From: Lachnospiraceae bacterium
Lineage (GTDB): Bacteria; Bacillota; Clostridia; Lachnospirales; Lachnospiraceae
Reading direction: 5' to 3'
Assembly (NCBI GenBank): GCA_017441825.1
Contig: JAFRVD010000042.1
Location: forward strand, 1 to 44,458
Length of the DNA stretch: 44,458 nucleotides
Shown: one piece after another, positions 40,504 to 44,458 of the stretch
How positions within the stretch are numbered: the stretch's first letter is position 1
Layout of the letters: every line of letters starts with the position of its first letter
Notes under the pieces: model-generated
Told to the model about the DNA's origin: nothing
What the model saw: only the letters and a program-made list of their open reading frames with translations
The model's database searches: none
Made by a program: the position numbers and the translations under genes

Positions 40504-41575
40504 AAACCGTTTCTCCTTCCGTGAGTTCAGAACGGATCTCCGTGAACGCGTTGTTCGTGCGTCCGGTCTCGATATAGCGCTTCGTTCTGGTGCCGTCATC
40601 GTTGATGACGTAGATGTATTTGCCGCCGTCGTCGTTCAGGATGGCGTTTTTCGGCAGGATGAGGACGTCCTTCACGTGGAGATATTCGATGTACAGAGCA
40701 CCCATATCTCCGCAGACGAGGTCCTTTCCGTCTTTAATGTAAAATTCGCTCTGGAGGGATTCTCCCGCAAGCTGGGCCGCACGGAGTTCATCCTCTTCAG
40801 GGATGATGAGCTCCACTTCATACTCTTTTCCGTTGATATAGGCGAACATCGGGAACCGCTCGTAATCATACTCGGAAACATAGCCTTCCGTAATGAACCG
40901 CGCGTCCGAAGGGTCCATTAAGTACATGACAGTCCCGCCGTCGTGCACCGGGGAGCCCTCGGAAAGGGAGTCGTCAAAATAGATGTAGCCGCTGTGAGGC
41001 GCACAGAGCTCCTTCTGTTCGATCTTTTTGTCAAGCGCGGCTTTTACGGTCTCTAAGGCCTCCACTTCAGCTTCATGGTCTTCAACGGCGTGCTCTTTTT
41101 TCTGGTTCGCCTGCTGAAGCTCCACGCTTTTTGCGGCGTACGCGGCGCTGCCGGTCCCCTGCCTTGCGGCGATCTCATTCAGCTCCACCATAACGTAGTT
41201 GATGTCCAGATTATAGAGCTGGAGCTCGTATTCCCACTGCTCCTTCATGCTCTCAAGCTGTTCCTCAAGCGCTTCATCCTGTTCGATGATGTCGTCTACG
41301 TCCAGCGTGATCAGGACTTCACCCTCTTCCACGTACTTGCCCGAATAGACCGGAACGCTTTTTACGATGCCGTCCGTTTTGAAGTACAGCTTGGTGGTGC
41401 CGGGGATCATCCGGCCGTACTGTACGTTGCGGTTGACGATATCGCCGATCTCCGCCGTACAGGTATCTATAGAGACGCCCACGGGCTCCAGAAGCTCCGG
41501 AGCAGCCTCCGACGAGCTCCTTCCGCACCCGGCCAGCATCAACAGTATGCAAAGAATTATCAGCGTCTTTTTCAT
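40490..41575 (-). CDS. HlyD-like efflux adaptor 2, lipoprotein
   Basis: A 361-residue adaptor with lipobox LAGC (Cys17). After about residue 60 a lipoyl half (SGKYVEEGEVLITLDVDD) precedes a coiled coil (about 95-180, LEEQLESMKEQWEYEL to VEALETVKAALDKK), then APHSGYIYFDD as the second lipoyl half, and beta domains ending LTEGETVYVPD. The C terminus overlaps the start of adaptor 3, and adaptor 1 ends 12 bp upstream. The coiled coil is of a different length from its neighbours, so this is not a recent duplicate. Confidence 0.9.
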   Translation of the reverse strand: MKKTLIILCILLMLAGCGRSSSEAAPELLEPVGVSIDTCTAEIGDIVNRNVQYGRMIPGTTKLYFKTDGIVKSVPVYSGKYVEEGEVLITLDVDDIIEQDEALEEQLESMKEQWEYELQLYNLDINYVMVELNEIAARQGTGSAAYAAKSVELQQANQKKEHAVEDHEAEVEALETVKAALDKKIEQKELCAPHSGYIYFDDSLSEGSPVHDGGTVMYLMDPSDARFITEGYVSEYDYERFPMFAYINGKEYEVELIIPEEDELRAAQLAGESLQSEFYIKDGKDLVCGDMGALYIEYLHVKDVLILPKNAILNDDGGKYIYVINDDGTRTKRYIETGRTNNAFTEIRSELTEGETVYVPD

Positions 41576-41587
41576 CGTATTCCTCCG

Positions 41588-42682
41588 TCATCGGATGATG
41601 ACAGGATCTCCTTCCTCCAGTCCGGAAATGACCTCTACATAGCTTCCGTCGTTGAGACCGGTCACGATCTCCTTATACGTCCGGAGTCCGAATTCGTCCG
41701 GATAATAGACGACGGTCTTCCCGTTGATCTCTGAAACAGCTTTCTTGGGGACGCACAGCACGTTGGATTTTTTTGCCTCTGTCAGGGTGACCGACCCGCT
41801 TGCGCTGTCGCTCAGAGTATATACCGTCTCGCGAAGCGCAAGGTAAATGGTTCCCGACTTGCCTTCTACATGGGCTGTCTCCGGAATACCGAGCTCTTCC
41901 TCCGAGCACACCACGGCGTCATATTCCACATTTCCGGATACGACCGTGCATTCGAGCCCGGGCTCAAACAGAGAGAAATATTCCGTACTGCCCTTGAACA
42001 GTGAAAGCGACGAGTCCGCGATGGTCACCACACGCTTTGACGCCTGCGAGACCGCGTCCGGGTCCGGAGAGATCACATAGGTGATCACGCCGTCGAACGG
42101 TGCGTAGATCTGGCGCTTCCTGATGTCCTCCTCATAAGCCTCGACCCGTATCCTGGAGACCTCGTTCGCATCCGCAAGCGTCCCGATCTGGAGGTCGTAT
42201 CTGCTGTTGATCTGTTCAACGTTCTGGACGTACTTCGCGTAGGTCATGGAGGACGCGCGGTATTCCATCATCCTGAGCTCCAGCGTACGGTCCTCCTCAA
42301 GCTGGCGCATTCTGCGCTCGTTCGCTTCGATGGACTTCTCTTCCTTCTCCACGTTTTCAAGCAGCTGCTCCGTGTCGAGCTCGATCAGCAGGTCGCCCTC
42401 ATGGACCGACTGGCCCGCCTCCGCATAGATGTTTCCGTACTTGACGCCGCCCACGTCAAACGACATGGAGACGGTCTGGAGCGGTACGTATTTCACGGAG
42501 ACCTTGACCTTCACCTCGAGATCCATCCGGATACACTCGGAAAGGACGTAGTCCTCGCTCTCATAGTCTCCCACGTACGGGACGTCCTGGAATGTCTCTT
42601 CTTCCGGGATCAGCCCGCAGGACGTGGTGGCTGCCGCAGCCAGAGCAAGCAGCGTGATTTTCAATTTCTTTAAGACTCTCAT
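41588..42682 (-). CDS. HlyD-like efflux adaptor 1, lipoprotein, first gene of the operon
   Basis: A 364-residue adaptor with lipobox TTSC (Cys22). The lipoyl half AGQSVHEGDLLIELDTEQLL precedes a coiled coil (about 110-185), the second half YAPFDGVITYVISPDPDAV, and a C-terminal domain ending SGLEEGDPVIIR. AGGGA lies 8 nt before the ATG. The leader of about 108 nt runs from a strong promoter and can form a GC-rich CGGGC/GCCCG-type hairpin around 42705-42720. Together with adaptors 2 and 3 it precedes the permease and both ATPases. Confidence 0.9.
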   Translation of the reverse strand: MRVLKKLKITLLALAAAATTSCGLIPEEETFQDVPYVGDYESEDYVLSECIRMDLEVKVKVSVKYVPLQTVSMSFDVGGVKYGNIYAEAGQSVHEGDLLIELDTEQLLENVEKEEKSIEANERRMRQLEEDRTLELRMMEYRASSMTYAKYVQNVEQINSRYDLQIGTLADANEVSRIRVEAYEEDIRKRQIYAPFDGVITYVISPDPDAVSQASKRVVTIADSSLSLFKGSTEYFSLFEPGLECTVVSGNVEYDAVVCSEEELGIPETAHVEGKSGTIYLALRETVYTLSDSASGSVTLTEAKKSNVLCVPKKAVSEINGKTVVYYPDEFGLRTYKEIVTGLNDGSYVEVISGLEEGDPVIIR

Positions 42683-42796
42683 CGTGTCATTCCCTGTGTG
42701 ATTGATCCGGGCCGGAGCCCGTATTGCTGCTCCCGGCGATGCCCTCCCCGGCGCCGTCCGGGATCATTTATGTACGACAAAACCATAATCTGAATC

Positions 42797-42825
42797 ATTA
42801 TACTAAGAAACAAATCGAAAATCAA
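42797..42825 (-). promoter_or_regulatory. Promoter of the ABC exporter operon
   Basis: On the minus strand, -35 TTGATT (42825-42820), 17 bp, perfect -10 TATAAT (42802-42797). It is the only good promoter I see for the run from adaptor 1 to the Dabb gene. The 309-bp gap 42683-42991 holds this promoter, the leader hairpin and the divergent MATE promoter, and no gene. Confidence 0.83.
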
Positions 42826-42915
42826 TCCAAACAGGCACACATGTATTCAGGAAAAGTAACTTTTTGCAAAAATCTCCTGTCAGCCCGTACGATTATCCTA
42901 TTGCTTCTGCGCTGA

Positions 42916-42945
42916 TTGACATCCTCCCATCCTCTATTATAGAAT
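42916..42945 (+). promoter_or_regulatory. Promoter of the MATE gene
   Basis: -35 TTGACA (42916-42921, perfect). The -10 is TATAGA (42938-42943, 16-bp spacer) or the overlapping TAGAAT (42940-42945, 18-bp spacer). It is divergent from the ABC exporter promoter about 100 bp away. Confidence 0.75.
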
Positions 42946-42991
42946 GGTCCTGCACTCAACTCTATTGAATACAGCAGGCAAAGGAGACCCG

Positions 42992-44380
42992 ATGAGCATT
43001 TTCAGATCAAGAAACATCAACATGACCGAAGGGAAGCCGCTTAAGCTCATGCTGGCTTTTTCGGTGCCGCTCATGTTCGGAAACGTCTTCCAGCAGTTCT
43101 ATACGGTCACGGATACGGCCATCATCGGCCAGGGCGTGGGGATCGCCGCGCTCGCGGCCCTGGGCGCCGTGGACTGGCTCGCGTGGCTTCCGTTCTGCAT
43201 TCCGCAGGGCTTCACCCAGGGATTCTCGGTCATGGCTTCACAGAAATTCGGCGAAGGGGATCTCCCGGGCCTCAGGAAGGTAGTGGGCCAGAGCTTCCGG
43301 ATCTCCGTGATCCTTGCACTCGTCTGTACAGCGGTGAGCCTTGTGCTGGTCCCGTGGTTCATGGACGTCCTGAACGTCCGCCCTGAGCTCGCGCCGCTCG
43401 CCTCCTCCTACCTCTACATCCTGTTCGGCGGCTTTGCCGCCGCGGTCTTCTATAACTTCGCAGCGTCGATGCTTCGGGCGGTGGGCGACAGCAAGACGCC
43501 GCTCATGGCCATGGTCATCTCCTCCGTCATCAACATTTCCCTGGACGCGCTGACTGTTTTCGTGTTCAAATGGGGGATCGTAGGCGCAGCCGGCGCGACC
43601 GTGTTTTCGCAGGTCATCGCAGGGTCCATCTGCATGGTCCGGATGCTCCGGATGCCGGAGCTTAAATTTTCGAGGGAGGATCTCCGCCGGGACGCGCGGC
43701 TTTCAGTGAGGCTCGTGCGGCTCGGTGCGCCGATGTGCCTCATGAACGTCATCATCTGCATCGGCGGCCTCGTGCTCCTGTCGGTAGTGAACCGGTTCTC
43801 CGTAGGCTTTATTGCGGGCTATACCGCAACGAACAAGCTCTACGGTATCCTCGAGATCGCATGTGTTTCCTACAGCTACGCCGTCACGACGTTTGTCGGC
43901 CAGAACTACGGCGCGGGCAACAAGACGCGCATCCGGAAGGGCGTGGTCACGGCGCTGTACCTTTCCGTTGCCACGGCGCTCCTAATCGGGTTCCTTCTGT
44001 TCGTCTTCGGGAAGCAGCTGACCGGCATCTTCATCTCGAAGGAGGACATGTCCCTTTATGAGGTGGCCTCCGGAACGGCATACCAATACCTTCAGTACAT
44101 GGCGGGCATGCTCCCGATCCTCTACATTCTCTACGTATACCGCTCCGCCCTCCAGGGCATGGGCGACATGGTGGTGCCGATGATCTCCGGGATCATCGAG
44201 TTCTGTCTCCGTGTGGGCATCGCCCTCTACGTGGGCGTCCACGGGCCTGAGAGCGGCGTCTTCCTCGCGGAGGTCTCCGCGTGGGCCGGGGCCGCGGTCT
44301 TCCTCTGCATCATGTACTACGTGAAGCGTGAGAAGCTCATGACCTTCCCGGAGCACGAGGGCCCGGACGCGGCGGCCTAG
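42992..44380 (+). CDS. MATE family multidrug/metabolite exporter
   Basis: A 462-residue membrane protein of twelve predicted helices in two six-helix halves. MLAFSVPLMFGNVFQQFYTVTDTAIIG (given in part) opens the first MatE domain, and LVRLGAPMCLMNVIICIGG opens the second. Typical MATE glycine and proline positions are kept. Such proteins export cationic drugs or metabolites with Na+ or H+. AAAGGAG lies 5 nt before ATG 42992, which rules out the ATG 16 codons earlier. It is the only plus-strand gene of the right half. The next 78 bases to the window end hold no coding signal I can support. Confidence 0.94.
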   Translation: MSIFRSRNINMTEGKPLKLMLAFSVPLMFGNVFQQFYTVTDTAIIGQGVGIAALAALGAVDWLAWLPFCIPQGFTQGFSVMASQKFGEGDLPGLRKVVGQSFRISVILALVCTAVSLVLVPWFMDVLNVRPELAPLASSYLYILFGGFAAAVFYNFAASMLRAVGDSKTPLMAMVISSVINISLDALTVFVFKWGIVGAAGATVFSQVIAGSICMVRMLRMPELKFSREDLRRDARLSVRLVRLGAPMCLMNVIICIGGLVLLSVVNRFSVGFIAGYTATNKLYGILEIACVSYSYAVTTFVGQNYGAGNKTRIRKGVVTALYLSVATALLIGFLLFVFGKQLTGIFISKEDMSLYEVASGTAYQYLQYMAGMLPILYILYVYRSALQGMGDMVVPMISGIIEFCLRVGIALYVGVHGPESGVFLAEVSAWAGAAVFLCIMYYVKREKLMTFPEHEGPDAAA

Positions 44381-44458
44381 GGCCGACGGCGGGCGAGCCC
44401 TGCCGGACGGCGGGCCGCTGCGTCCGTACCGTCACATATAAAGAGACCCGCCCGGGAC

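Overview
The window looks like a chromosomal segment of a fairly GC-rich Gram-positive anaerobe of the Clostridia, most likely Lachnospiraceae or a close relative. This is inferred from gene content and order, not from a database search. The pointers are the ireB-ruvX-DUF1292 cluster, RNase J, an HPr-like protein, a NiCo-type riboswitch, AGGAGG ribosome sites and lipoproteins without any outer-membrane genes. Nearly everything is on the minus strand, so operons read from right to left. Only the HPr-like gene and the terminal MATE transporter are on the plus strand. I see no phage, insertion sequence, CRISPR array or rRNA.

Reading leftward from 17 kb: mtaB (tRNA ms2t6A37) stands alone. A sigma-A-like promoter at 15.64-15.67 kb starts a long housekeeping run: ireB, ruvX, DUF1292, RNase J, a miniature MltG-like membrane protein, a TrmR-like O-methyltransferase, a TrhP-like U32 protein, an M16C metalloprotease, era and recO. 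It closely follows the Bacillus yrzL-yrrK-yrzB-yrrL-yrrM-yrrN/O order. A second promoter just past recO drives a Cys-rich lipoprotein and glycyl-tRNA synthetase, ending in a strong terminator. Immediately after that terminator come tldD, a TldE/PmbA-like gene and a tyrosine phosphatase.

From 23.3 to 17.4 kb: tRNA-Arg(ACG) has a perfect consensus promoter and its own terminator. It is followed by a lipoprotein D,D-carboxypeptidase, prmA, rsmE, a NifS-type cysteine desulfurase and thiI. The thiI gene is interrupted by one in-frame TAA. On the opposite strand at 17.0-17.4 kb is a self-contained plus-strand unit (promoter, TTG-start gene, terminator) encoding an HPr-like protein without the phosphorylatable histidine.

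From 32.9 to 23.4 kb: a GH172 (DUF2961) enzyme, an AI-2E-family permease and an M48 membrane protease, then a glycan-use cluster of GH31 enzyme, DMT-type transporter and GH36 alpha-galactosidase.

From 42.8 to 32.9 kb: one promoter starts a six-gene ABC exporter operon with three HlyD-like adaptors, a ten-helix FtsX/MacB-type permease and two different ATPases. One ATPase carries a C-terminal AbrB-like domain. A small Dabb protein follows. Next comes a leader that matches the NiCo (czcD) metal riboswitch with a built-in terminator, controlling a CDF metal exporter and an overlapping HAD phosphatase. A divergent promoter drives a MATE exporter at the right edge.
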